A stretch of DNA of 32,142 nt from the NCBI GenBank assembly GCA_012523435.1, contig JAAYIP010000171.1, positions 1 to 32,142 of the forward strand, given 5' to 3'. Origin of the DNA: Bacteroidales bacterium (lineage in GTDB: Bacteria > Bacteroidota > Bacteroidia > Bacteroidales > UBA12481). A program made the position numbers and the translations under genes. Shown here piece by piece: positions 9,139 through 16,603 of the stretch. Positions within the stretch are counted from its first letter, which is position 1; each line of letters begins with the position of its first letter. The notes below the pieces were generated by a model. It saw nothing but the letters and a program-made list of their open reading frames with translations. It searched no databases and was not told the origin of the DNA.

Positions 9139-10893
9139 CTAACGATCGTCGCTCTCTTTGCCAAAAAGCCATTGTCGGTCGCGCGGAATAGCTCTCTCCA
9201 CCCATTTCTCCGGGATCACTTTCCAAGTAGATGCCGGCAAAGGATCAACCTCACCTTTAGATCGAAGCCAGGAAGCTAGCAGGCTCCGGAACTCGCTGTC
9301 GGAGGTCCAGACTACCCTGGATTCCATCTCCTCATGGCTAAGTCTGGCCCCCTGTTGAATATGACCGCCACCGCCACTCGCGCGATACGAGTTCATCGCC
9401 ACACGATAGCGCTCAGTCGGGCGAAAGGGCCGACCATCTGACATTCGGTGAATTATGACCATAGAATCAGCGGGTGCCTGAAGATCAACGGAATATTCAA
9501 TACCCATGGCTGAATCAAAATTGTAGGTGGCATTGATAAAGCTCCAGGAGCCACCAGAGCGCTTCCGAATCAGCAGCATAGGATCATCCTGACTATCCAT
9601 ATGGTTCATCCATAGAGAGTAAGAGTAGTTTAGGTACCCCAGGATCTCTTCACCGGTTAGTTCAACCAGGTATAACAGGTTTTCGTATCGGTAGAGCCTG
9701 AAAAGATCTTTTATTGCGATCGGTCCGGCTTCGAGGGATGCCTTGTAAGAGAGTGGGGCAGCAAAGGAGACCTCGGATCCGGTCAGCTCAAGTTGAGCCC
9801 GGTGAATCAGATCGGTGAAACCGGATGGCCCAAACCACGAGTCATCAGTGGTTACCCGTGAGGTGAGACGGGCAACCGGCTGTTCAACAAAAGCCTTGAC
9901 AGAATCAATATATCCGGCAAAAAAACGCATGAACTCCTGATCCGGCTCCTGATTCGACATGCTTGCTAACTCACCGGAAATCAATATTTTCTGTTTGCTT
10001 GATCGCTCCGGGTGTTGAACGCTGATGGTGGCAACAGCAACAGCCTCAGCTCTGCTACCTCCTCCCAGCAGGAGTACAGAATCACCCGATGGACCGGCAA
10101 CTTTCGTGTTCCAGCGACGATGATCATGACCGGTAAAGATGATGTCAAAGCCATCCACCTGCTCGGCGACTAGGCGGGAAGCGTTTTCATTCATAGGATC
10201 GGAAGCCGATTGTCCTCCGTATCCGGGATCGACACCCGCATGGAATAGTCCGATGATCAGATCAGGAGAGATTTTCTCCCTAACCTCCTCCAAGCATGTT
10301 TGGGCGGCGTCGATCATCCCGGTAAAATGCATGCCCGACCAGAGTACCGGCGGCAGCCAATCTGGAATTCGCGGGGTGACCAAGCCAATGACGGCAATGG
10401 TTAGGCCGGCTTTTTGGATGACTGTATAGGGCTGGAAATAGGATTTATTAGTTTGGTTATCAATGGCATTGGCTGCGAGCAGTGGGCAGTTGAGTTCTCC
10501 TGTCAGCTTATCGTACACGGGGTGGCCGGCTTCGATATCATGGTTGCCAACGGTGGCAGCGCTGTAATTCATGAAGTTCAGAATCCGTGCTGCAACATTC
10601 GGATGGTAGGTTTGCTCGAAATTAGAGAAGTAGGAGGCCGGGTCTCCCTGGATGAGATCTCCGTTATCGAGGAGAATAACTCGATCACCTAGGTTTGCAA
10701 TTTCTTGTTTTACAAATGATTGCACATGAGCCAGTGAGCCTGTTGCCAGGTCTTCGTCGAACCAGTTAATTGGGAAATAGGCCCCATGAACATCGGTTGT
10801 GACAATGATTTTAAGGAGGGGTTGTGGTTGGGCGATGGTGGTCGGGGTGAGCCAAAGGCACCCTAGAAAAGCAAGAAAGATGGTTTTTTTCAT
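9139..10893 (-). CDS. Secreted bifunctional UshA-like metallophosphatase/5'-nucleotidase
   Basis: The 584-residue product has a signal peptide (hydrophobic core at residues 4-20, cleavage near TIAQ). The two-metal phosphoesterase domain shows DVH at 34-36, DNGD at 76-79, GNHD at 116-119, His218 and GHDH at 255-258. A 5'-nucleotidase C-terminal domain covers about residues 335-545; its SYRASGGGGH segment resembles the substrate-binding loop. Family members hydrolyse 5'-nucleotides, UDP-sugars or 2',3'-cyclic nucleotides outside the inner membrane. It begins 25 bases after the processing protease stop and is probably the last gene of that transcript. Confidence 0.9.
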   Translation of the reverse strand: MKKTIFLAFLGCLWLTPTTIAQPQPLLKIIVTTDVHGAYFPINWFDEDLATGSLAHVQSFVKQEIANLGDRVILLDNGDLIQGDPASYFSNFEQTYHPNVAARILNFMNYSAATVGNHDIEAGHPVYDKLTGELNCPLLAANAIDNQTNKSYFQPYTVIQKAGLTIAVIGLVTPRIPDWLPPVLWSGMHFTGMIDAAQTCLEEVREKISPDLIIGLFHAGVDPGYGGQSASDPMNENASRLVAEQVDGFDIIFTGHDHRRWNTKVAGPSGDSVLLLGGGSRAEAVAVATISVQHPERSSKQKILISGELASMSNQEPDQEFMRFFAGYIDSVKAFVEQPVARLTSRVTTDDSWFGPSGFTDLIHRAQLELTGSEVSFAAPLSYKASLEAGPIAIKDLFRLYRYENLLYLVELTGEEILGYLNYSYSLWMNHMDSQDDPMLLIRKRSGGSWSFINATYNFDSAMGIEYSVDLQAPADSMVIIHRMSDGRPFRPTERYRVAMNSYRASGGGGHIQQGARLSHEEMESRVVWTSDSEFRSLLASWLRSKGEVDPLPASTWKVIPEKWVERAIPRDRQWLFGKESDDR

Positions 10894-10918
10894 TAGTATT
10901 CCCGAAGTAGCGCTTGTT

Positions 10919-12520
10919 TTATTTAAGAATCTCTATTGCTTTCAGGAGGGTATTATCGAGCTCCTGGATAATTGTGTAAAATCCTTCATTATCAAGGATA
11001 TTACGTGTAATGTAAGCTTTAAGCTGAGTCCGGAAAATAGGGGAAGTAGTTCGCCAGGCTGATGCGTTTGTGGGGATATTTTGTGATTGAAGGTATTTTC
11101 TAAATTTTTCAAGGATACTAATGGCATCAAGATAGTCGGCCAGGTCGGTTGGGGTTGGGAATGTGGAGAGTTCCTCACGGTGTTGGTCGGCGTAGGTTAA
11201 TCCGAACTGGTACACATGATTTCCATAAGTAACCTGGCGGTAGAGTGGAGTTAATCCGGAGGTATCGATGGGGACGAAATAGTCGGGCATAATTCCGCCA
11301 CCGCCATAAACGGTTCGACCTTCGGGGGTGGTAAACCGGAGGGAGTCGTTAAAATGGATACTGTCTTTTTGGATGAGCTCACCCTTGCTATATCGTTGGA
11401 TGACTTCATGATAGTAGTCATCCAGTCCGTTTTCGTATGATTTTTGGATGGATCGGCCGGTTGGGGTATAGTAGCGAGCGGTTGTGAGCCGGAGTGCTGA
11501 TCCATCGTTAAGGAGGGCTTGTTCCTGCACCAGTCCTTTTCCGAATGAGCGTCGTCCGATGATCCAGCCGCGGTCGTTATCCTGGATGGCTCCAGCGACA
11601 ATTTCAGCGGCAGAAGCTGACTCTTCATCGATCAGGATAGCCAGTTTGAGATTGGATGCCGGTCCGGTTCGGGAGCTGCGGTACTCTTGTCTTTTTCTTG
11701 CTCTGCCTTCGGTGTACACGATAAGGCTTCCTTTTTCGAGGAACTCTTCGGAGATACGAATGGCCGGTTCCATCATTCCTCCACCGTTGCCCCTAAGATC
11801 AAGGATAAGGCTGTGGCACTTCTCTTTCCTGAGCTTAGCCAGTGCTTCCTGAAACTCCGGGTACGTTGTTTTAGCGAATGTAGAAATTTTGATGAAGCCG
11901 ATGCCTGGGGCGGCCATGTAGGCAACATCCACGCTATTTTTGGGGATGACTCCTCTCGTGATGGTGAACTCAAGCTCTTCTTGTCGGATAGGGCGATAGA
12001 TGCCCAGGTTGACTTTCGAACCTCGTGGTCCGCGAATTTTTTCAACAATGGTATCCTGATCCATATTAACCCCAGCCACCAGAATACTATCCACCCGCAG
12101 GATTCTATCGCCAGGGAGCAGCCCTGCTTTTTCAGACGGTCCACCCTCGGTAGTTTGAAGCACCAGAATGGTGTCGTTTTGCATGGTAAATTCAATCCCT
12201 ATGCCATCGAAATTTCCCCGCATCACTTCGGTGACGGCTGGGAGGTCGGTAACGGGAATATAGATGCTGTGGGGGTCAAGTTTTTTGAGCAGTTGGGGAA
12301 TGATCTCTTCGGTGAGGCTATTTCGGTTGACCGAATCGACATAGTTCTGCTCGACGAAATTCAGGATGGCGCTAATCTTGTCATTCTGGGCGAAGACTTT
12401 CAGCGGTAGCGGTCTGGTGGTATTGTTTTGCAGAAAATTGGCCAACAGCATCCCGATCACTAGGAAGAGTGCAAGAAGCAAGGGCATCCAGATCGTGATG
12501 CGGTTTTTTTTATCCGGCAT
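10919..12520 (-). CDS. S41 family C-terminal processing peptidase with PDZ domain
   Basis: The 533-residue product is anchored or exported by an N-terminal hydrophobic segment at residues 9-30. A PDZ domain lies at about 105-175. The S41 serine protease core carries the catalytic dyad Ser301 (DEESASAAE) and Lys328 (RRSFGKGLVQ), and the DLRGNGGG motif at 241-248 is intact. Such proteases trim or degrade envelope proteins from the C-terminus. A further domain of about 150 residues follows the protease core, as in other Bacteroidota homologues. The gene starts 18 bases after the dCMP deaminase stop. Confidence 0.93.
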   Translation of the reverse strand: MPDKKNRITIWMPLLLALFLVIGMLLANFLQNNTTRPLPLKVFAQNDKISAILNFVEQNYVDSVNRNSLTEEIIPQLLKKLDPHSIYIPVTDLPAVTEVMRGNFDGIGIEFTMQNDTILVLQTTEGGPSEKAGLLPGDRILRVDSILVAGVNMDQDTIVEKIRGPRGSKVNLGIYRPIRQEELEFTITRGVIPKNSVDVAYMAAPGIGFIKISTFAKTTYPEFQEALAKLRKEKCHSLILDLRGNGGGMMEPAIRISEEFLEKGSLIVYTEGRARKRQEYRSSRTGPASNLKLAILIDEESASAAEIVAGAIQDNDRGWIIGRRSFGKGLVQEQALLNDGSALRLTTARYYTPTGRSIQKSYENGLDDYYHEVIQRYSKGELIQKDSIHFNDSLRFTTPEGRTVYGGGGIMPDYFVPIDTSGLTPLYRQVTYGNHVYQFGLTYADQHREELSTFPTPTDLADYLDAISILEKFRKYLQSQNIPTNASAWRTTSPIFRTQLKAYITRNILDNEGFYTIIQELDNTLLKAIEILK

Positions 12521-12538
12521 GATGTGTTTAGATTTTTG

Positions 12539-12967
12539 TTAATCCACAGGTAGGCAAAGAGTTTCGATGCCTGCCCGCTTGAGGAGGTCGATGCCATCGG
12601 ATAGTCGGTAGTTCTCTCCATACACAACCCGTTTGATTCCGGCCTGGATGATCAGTTTAGCACATTCCAGGCAGGGAGAGGCCGTGATATAGAGAGTGGC
12701 GCCGTCAGAATTATTGCTGCTACGTGCCACTTTGGTGATCGCATTTGCCTCTGCATGAAGAACATAAGCTTTTGAGTTCCCCTCCTCGTCTTCGCAATTA
12801 TTTTCAAAACCTGTGGGGGTTCCATTATACCCATCGGAGATGATCATACGGTCTTTCACCAAGAGGGCCCCAACCTTTCGGCGGGTACAATAGGAATTTT
12901 CAGCCCAGATTCGTGCCATTCGGAGGTAGCGGCGATCCACCAGCTCCTGTTTGTCGGGGTTTGTCAT
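12539..12967 (-). CDS. dCMP deaminase family protein (ComEB-like)
   Basis: The 142-residue zinc deaminase has HAE at 71-73, with Glu73 catalytic, and PCLEC with Cys99 and Cys102 as zinc ligands. The NGTPTGFENNC segment (48-58) is characteristic of deoxycytidylate deaminases rather than cytidine or tRNA deaminases. The reaction turns dCMP into dUMP, the precursor for dTMP. It follows the thx gene after 37 bases and precedes the processing protease by 18, so it sits in a mixed operon. Confidence 0.9.
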   Translation of the reverse strand: MTNPDKQELVDRRYLRMARIWAENSYCTRRKVGALLVKDRMIISDGYNGTPTGFENNCEDEEGNSKAYVLHAEANAITKVARSSNNSDGATLYITASPCLECAKLIIQAGIKRVVYGENYRLSDGIDLLKRAGIETLCLPVD

Positions 12968-13004
12968 GATAATCTTAGATCAGAGGGTCACAGATGGTCA
13001 GAGC

Positions 13005-13106
13005 TTACTTCTTTTTATCTCCTGTCTCTTTTTTTCTTGGGCGTAAAACGCCATAAGATTTCATGAACAGTTTTCCGCGTCGGGTTTTTTTGTCTCCTTT
13101 TCCCAT
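13005..13106 (-). CDS. Small ribosomal protein Thx (bTHX)
   Basis: This 33-residue, strongly basic reading frame begins MGKGDKKTRRGK and continues through the SYGVLRPRKK segment to a lysine-rich end and TAA. That matches the very short Thx protein of the 30S subunit, which lies in a cavity at the top of the head in Thermus and is widespread in Bacteroidota. It is short enough to be missed by ordinary gene-length cutoffs. It sits between tRNA-Leu and the dCMP deaminase gene. Confidence 0.9.
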   Translation of the reverse strand: MGKGDKKTRRGKLFMKSYGVLRPRKKETGDKKK

Positions 13107-13201
13107 AATGTATTGAATTATAGTTATTTGATTGTATCGGCTATTCCTCCTTCGGTAAGGGGTTTCAGCCTGGCTCCGATCTGCGGTGCGCCAACTTAGT
13201 G

Positions 13202-13285
13202 TACCCAGAGCCGGGGTCGAACCGGCACGAACTTGCGTTCACTGGTGTTTGAGACCAGCGCGTCTACCAATTCCGCCATCTGGGC
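13202..13285 (-). tRNA. tRNA-Leu (anticodon CAA)
   Basis: An 84-nt class II tRNA is readable on the minus strand. The acceptor stem is GCCCAGA / TCTGGGT. The D-arm is normal. The anticodon stem CTGGT/ACCAG holds the loop CTCAAAC, giving anticodon CAA for UUG codons. There is a long variable arm, and the T-arm is GCCGG-TTCGACC-CCGGC. The discriminator base is A, as expected for leucine. The CCA end is not encoded. Confidence 0.95.
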
Positions 13286-13306
13286 GAGGTGAATTCAATA
13301 GCGGGG

Positions 13307-13314
13307 CGAAGTTA
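13307..13314 (-). promoter_or_regulatory. Possible -7 box for tRNA-Leu
   Basis: Read on the minus strand this is TAACTTCG, one mismatch from TAnnTTTG, about 21 bases before the tRNA 5' end. The -33 region is only a T-rich stretch, so support is weak. Confidence 0.3.
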
Positions 13315-13337
13315 CGCAATCACAGGATAAAAAAAAA

Positions 13338-13363
13338 GAGCCCCAAAACGGGGCTCTTTTTTT
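13338..13363. terminator. Terminator hairpin between the T9SS-cargo gene and tRNA-Leu
   Basis: The stem is GAGCCCC / GGGGCTC with loop AAAAC, flanked by an A-run on the left and a T-run on the right. It can therefore terminate in either direction. It lies 20 bases past the stop of the minus-strand T9SS-cargo gene, which it most likely terminates. Confidence 0.88.
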
Positions 13364-13382
13364 CGGTTCGCAAGTGACGTTA

Positions 13383-15584
13383 TTATCTGATTAATTTGAT
13401 AACCTGGTTGTTAACTTTTAGGAAGTAAATGCCTTTAGCAAAGTCGCTCAAGTCGATAGGTTCATTGAAGCTCAGTTGCGACTTAACGACCCGGTAGTAC
13501 ACCTGGCGGCCTTGGATGTCCATGACTGAGATATGCAGATCGGTTGGGATCTGATTATCAACTTTCAGGTTGAACAGTCCATTATCTGATGGGTTCGGGT
13601 ACACGGTGATGCCCGTCTGGATATCGTTGGGGTCAATGCCCATGCTGATTCCATTATTATACACATCATCTAAGTTATTGTAGAAGGTTGTCCGATACAC
13701 ACGGTTTGCTCCGCTGGACGGAAACTCTGAGGTGTCCCAATTGCCGTTGATCCGGTATTTGTATTCAATTTTGTCAAAGATTGGAAATCCGGATACGGTT
13801 AGCGTATAAATTCCATCTCCGTCGGTATCCTCCATGTGGGCTGAACCATTCCATTCGTTGAAGGTACCGGCAATATCCAGGAAATCAGTGCCCGGAATAA
13901 AATAGCCGTTCGTGATGGGCAGTGTCATATCCACGTTGAAGGTAATATCAGCTTCGCTCGGGGCTCCTGTGTTGTTCAGGTTCAACCTGATCATGGAGCA
14001 GTCCTCATTGATGTACCAGGTGTTATCGTCGTTCAGGCAATAAACTGTTTTCCCGGGAGCATAGCGGTGGCTCATATCTGAACCGATGGTAAAACGGTAA
14101 ACGCTATTATCCGGATCATCTACCCCGCCTCCATGAAACACCTGAATAGCAGCAATATAGGTCCCTGGCTCCAGGAATTCCGATTCACCATCTTTCATCC
14201 ATTCCAGGGTTACCCAATTGTTGATCATGCTCTCTTCTACTTCGGTAAATTCGGAGGTCATCAAATCCACCCAAACTGCGTCTGTTGAATTCCATTTGTA
14301 AAGCCAGTATTGGAAGTTATATCCTACCTGAGTACTTGCTTGAGGGGCTTGAGCTCTTTGCATGATAGCGCACGACATGGAATTGACTTCACACGTCTCG
14401 TTGATATCATAAACAATGCCTATCCAGTCGCCATCGTTGTTCCCGTGACCGGCGGTGCTGGAGTGCGATTCCCACTCCCAGTCGCAGATAGAGTAAACGC
14501 TATCGGTAACATAATAGGTGTCGGAATAGACATTATTTTCAGGAATTGCGTCAATTTCATCCTGCTTGGCTGTCAACACCATTTTATAGTCGCCGTAACC
14601 ATCCGGATTGAATGGGGTGGCGACATCAAAGGTGTCGCGCGAAAGCATCCATATGTCGCGCATATCGGAGTTTTCATTATAAACGGAAGTTCCGTTTTTG
14701 AATACTTCCGCATTCAGATGGCAATTGGTTTGATCCTGTATCCCGCTGTTGATCAGAGCTCCGGCGAACGTATAACCACCGAAATCATTTGAGCCGGTCT
14801 GAGAAAAGGGAACCATATAAAAGAATCCCTCGTCATTATCCTGATCAGAATAATCGGTCATATACAGCCATGATTTTTCAAGCTTAATTTCATTCTGATA
14901 GCCTTCTGACAGCTCAAAGTCGTCGATACACCAATAATAGTGGCTGTTATCATTCCACTGGAAGCGAATCCAGACAACAGGTTGACCAGCTGCTATGTCA
15001 GAGATATTCATCTCCACAATTGGGTAGATACAATGAATGTTTGTATCGGTCTCAAATCGGGAGTCGATGGTTGACCAGCGTAGACCTTCGTCAATGCTGA
15101 TCATGACTTTCACATTGGGAGCACCGCAGCAGGCGCGGAAGTTCTGACGGTATTTCATAATGACCGATGAGCGGTCGGAGCAATCGATCGGTGGAAACTG
15201 GAACCAAGCGGTGCCACCCACCTGTGTGAACACATTATCCCGATAGTTGTATTCATCCATCGGTAACACAAAGAATCCGTCTTCCGGAGTTTTGGAATAG
15301 ATGTGGCCGGGCTCAAAGGTGTAGCGGCCTTTGATACTGTCATTTCTCCAAACCCAGAAGAATCCATTATCACTCTCGTCTGTGACAATATACCCTTCGG
15401 GCAGAGTCCAGCCTTTGGGATCATCCGGATTTGCAAAGTCGAAAGTCTCTAAAAAGAATACATCGCCCTCTGCTTTCAATTGGGAATGATCCTGGATTGG
15501 TAACACACTCACTTCCTTGCTATAAGGAACATGATGATTGCTGGTCTGCAACTTCTGACCATAGGAGATGGTGAAGATCAACAA
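13383..15584 (-). CDS. Secreted T9SS type A sorting domain protein (start disrupted)
   Basis: There are 733 open codons from a TTG at 15584. The C-terminal 75 residues or so are a type A sorting domain (ITVYPNPSDNG..., a middle segment with MDIQGRQV, end FAKGIYFLKVNNQVIKLI) that directs export through the type IX system and attachment to the surface. Ahead of it is a module of about 100 residues (ITFNVDMTLP, then IAGTFNEWNG and DTDGDGIYTLTV) resembling starch/glycogen-binding E-set folds. The N-terminal two thirds is beta-rich with many aromatic and acidic residues, resembling extracellular adhesion or binding proteins; no catalytic motif was recognised. The natural ATG appears to be at 15614, but its third codon is TAA, so the gene may be a recent pseudogene (see the separate entry). 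Confidence 0.75.
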   Translation of the reverse strand: MLIFTISYGQKLQTSNHHVPYSKEVSVLPIQDHSQLKAEGDVFFLETFDFANPDDPKGWTLPEGYIVTDESDNGFFWVWRNDSIKGRYTFEPGHIYSKTPEDGFFVLPMDEYNYRDNVFTQVGGTAWFQFPPIDCSDRSSVIMKYRQNFRACCGAPNVKVMISIDEGLRWSTIDSRFETDTNIHCIYPIVEMNISDIAAGQPVVWIRFQWNDNSHYYWCIDDFELSEGYQNEIKLEKSWLYMTDYSDQDNDEGFFYMVPFSQTGSNDFGGYTFAGALINSGIQDQTNCHLNAEVFKNGTSVYNENSDMRDIWMLSRDTFDVATPFNPDGYGDYKMVLTAKQDEIDAIPENNVYSDTYYVTDSVYSICDWEWESHSSTAGHGNNDGDWIGIVYDINETCEVNSMSCAIMQRAQAPQASTQVGYNFQYWLYKWNSTDAVWVDLMTSEFTEVEESMINNWVTLEWMKDGESEFLEPGTYIAAIQVFHGGGVDDPDNSVYRFTIGSDMSHRYAPGKTVYCLNDDNTWYINEDCSMIRLNLNNTGAPSEADITFNVDMTLPITNGYFIPGTDFLDIAGTFNEWNGSAHMEDTDGDGIYTLTVSGFPIFDKIEYKYRINGNWDTSEFPSSGANRVYRTTFYNNLDDVYNNGISMGIDPNDIQTGITVYPNPSDNGLFNLKVDNQIPTDLHISVMDIQGRQVYYRVVKSQLSFNEPIDLSDFAKGIYFLKVNNQVIKLIR

Positions 15585-15614
15585 TGAAGCGATAATTAGT
15601 GTAAATTATTTCAT
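15585..15614 (-). other. Original start and signal peptide of the T9SS-cargo gene, interrupted by TAA
   Basis: On the minus strand, ATG at 15614-15612 is followed by AAA and then TAA at 15608-15606. The frame then continues FTLIIAS into the open frame LLIFTISYGQ. Together this reads as a normal Bacteroidota signal peptide, MK-x-FTLIIASLLIFTISYGQ, with one lysine-like codon changed to stop. A single base change (AAA to TAA) would explain it. Confidence 0.75.
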
Positions 15615-15644
15615 AAGCGTTTGTTTTAACGGAGTTTTCGAACC

Positions 15645-15672
15645 GTTAATGTAAGCCATTTGTTGTTAATGT
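15645..15672. repeat. Direct repeat GTTAATGT, possible regulator site
   Basis: GTTAATGT occurs exactly at 15645-15652 and again at 15665-15672, with 12 bases between. It overlaps the candidate promoter of the T9SS-cargo gene, and the adjacent upstream gene encodes a LytTR regulator. The first copy lies in ACCGTTAAT, which fits the published LytTR half-site pattern; the second copy fits only in its core. Confidence 0.4.
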
Positions 15673-15676
15673 CAAA
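15646..15676 (-). promoter_or_regulatory. Candidate promoter of the T9SS-cargo gene
   Basis: On the minus strand a TTTG (15676-15673) is followed after exactly 19 bases by TACATTAA (15653-15646), the spacing of Bacteroidota promoters. The -7 box has two mismatches from TAnnTTTG. It lies 31 bases upstream of the disrupted ATG. Confidence 0.4.
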
Positions 15677-15766
15677 GCAAACGCTAAAAAATTGCGCACG
15701 AATGCGTATTTTTTTTGAATATCCGTGTAATAGGGGTGTCCGGTATCGTTGCAGGATTGGAAAAAG

Positions 15767-16528
15767 TCAAGTGGAGCGGGCCTGTTCTTTCATCTTCTGG
15801 ATGAACTCTTTCTTTTTTCGTTCACTCACATCAACCTGGGATCCATCGTCAAACACGATGTATCCACCGCGACCGGAGATGTATTTTTTCACAAAGTTGA
15901 GGTTCACCAGATGCTTGCTGTGAACGCGAACAAAGGAGAGGTCGGACAGTAACTTCTCAAAATTGTTAAGAGTTTTGGAGGTGACGATCCGTTGGCCGGT
16001 TTTGATATAGAAGACCGTATAACTGCCATTGGCCTCACAACGAACGATATCGGAGATCTTGTAAACTTCAAATCCGTCCATAGAAGAGAGTATAATCCGC
16101 TCGTTCCGGTTATCCATGCTCTCTTTAAAAACAGATACGCGTGTAGATATTTTGGTATCCTTCCGAATCTTCTGGTATCGTTCAACTGCCTGCTGTAACT
16201 TTTCAGCCGAGATCGGCTTGAGCAAATAGTCGAGCGCCGAAAATTCAAAAGCTTTCAGCGCATATTGATCGTAAGCCGTGGTAAAAATCACTTCGAAGTC
16301 GTTCGATACTACCTCATCGAGAATTTCAAATCCCTGGCCGTCAGGTAGGGCAATATCCAGAAACAGTAGTTCCGGCTTGACTGAATTGATAAGTTCAATG
16401 GCTGATTCAACGGTTTGTGCTGATCCAACTATTTGTATATCAGGACAGTACTTTTGGATGAGAATAGACAGAGCTTCCAGACTGTTTTCTTCATCATCGA
16501 CTATAACTGCTTGAACCTTAGCTTCCAT
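15767..16528 (-). CDS. LytTR family DNA-binding response regulator
   Basis: The 253-residue protein has an N-terminal receiver domain (about 1-125) with acidic Asp11 and Asp12, phospho-acceptor Asp58 in LLFLDIALPDG, and the conserved Thr/Lys positions in FTTAYDQYALKAFE and LLKPIS. A LytTR DNA-binding domain covers about residues 148-250. It is a cytoplasmic transcription regulator. No histidine kinase gene is adjacent, so its partner lies elsewhere. Unusually for this window, a strong Shine-Dalgarno sequence, GGGAGG, lies 5 bases before the ATG, which supports this start. It lies between dxs and the T9SS-cargo gene on the same strand. Confidence 0.93.
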   Translation of the reverse strand: MEAKVQAVIVDDEENSLEALSILIQKYCPDIQIVGSAQTVESAIELINSVKPELLFLDIALPDGQGFEILDEVVSNDFEVIFTTAYDQYALKAFEFSALDYLLKPISAEKLQQAVERYQKIRKDTKISTRVSVFKESMDNRNERIILSSMDGFEVYKISDIVRCEANGSYTVFYIKTGQRIVTSKTLNNFEKLLSDLSFVRVHSKHLVNLNFVKKYISGRGGYIVFDDGSQVDVSERKKKEFIQKMKEQARST

Positions 16529-16603
16529 AATTTCCTCCCTTATGTATTCGGATAAATTTAATGATTTTCCTTAGAAGGAAGTGATCTGACAGAAAAAGGA
16601 GTG

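Noticed and set aside
11687-12409. Plus-strand open frame of 240 codons
   Set aside because: It is a shadow of the S41 protease gene, whose catalytic Ser and Lys and PDZ domain are clear on the minus strand.
13107-13201. A second tRNA or small gene between thx and tRNA-Leu
   Set aside because: No cloverleaf or credible reading frame could be built; only a short CCTT/AAGG hairpin is seen.
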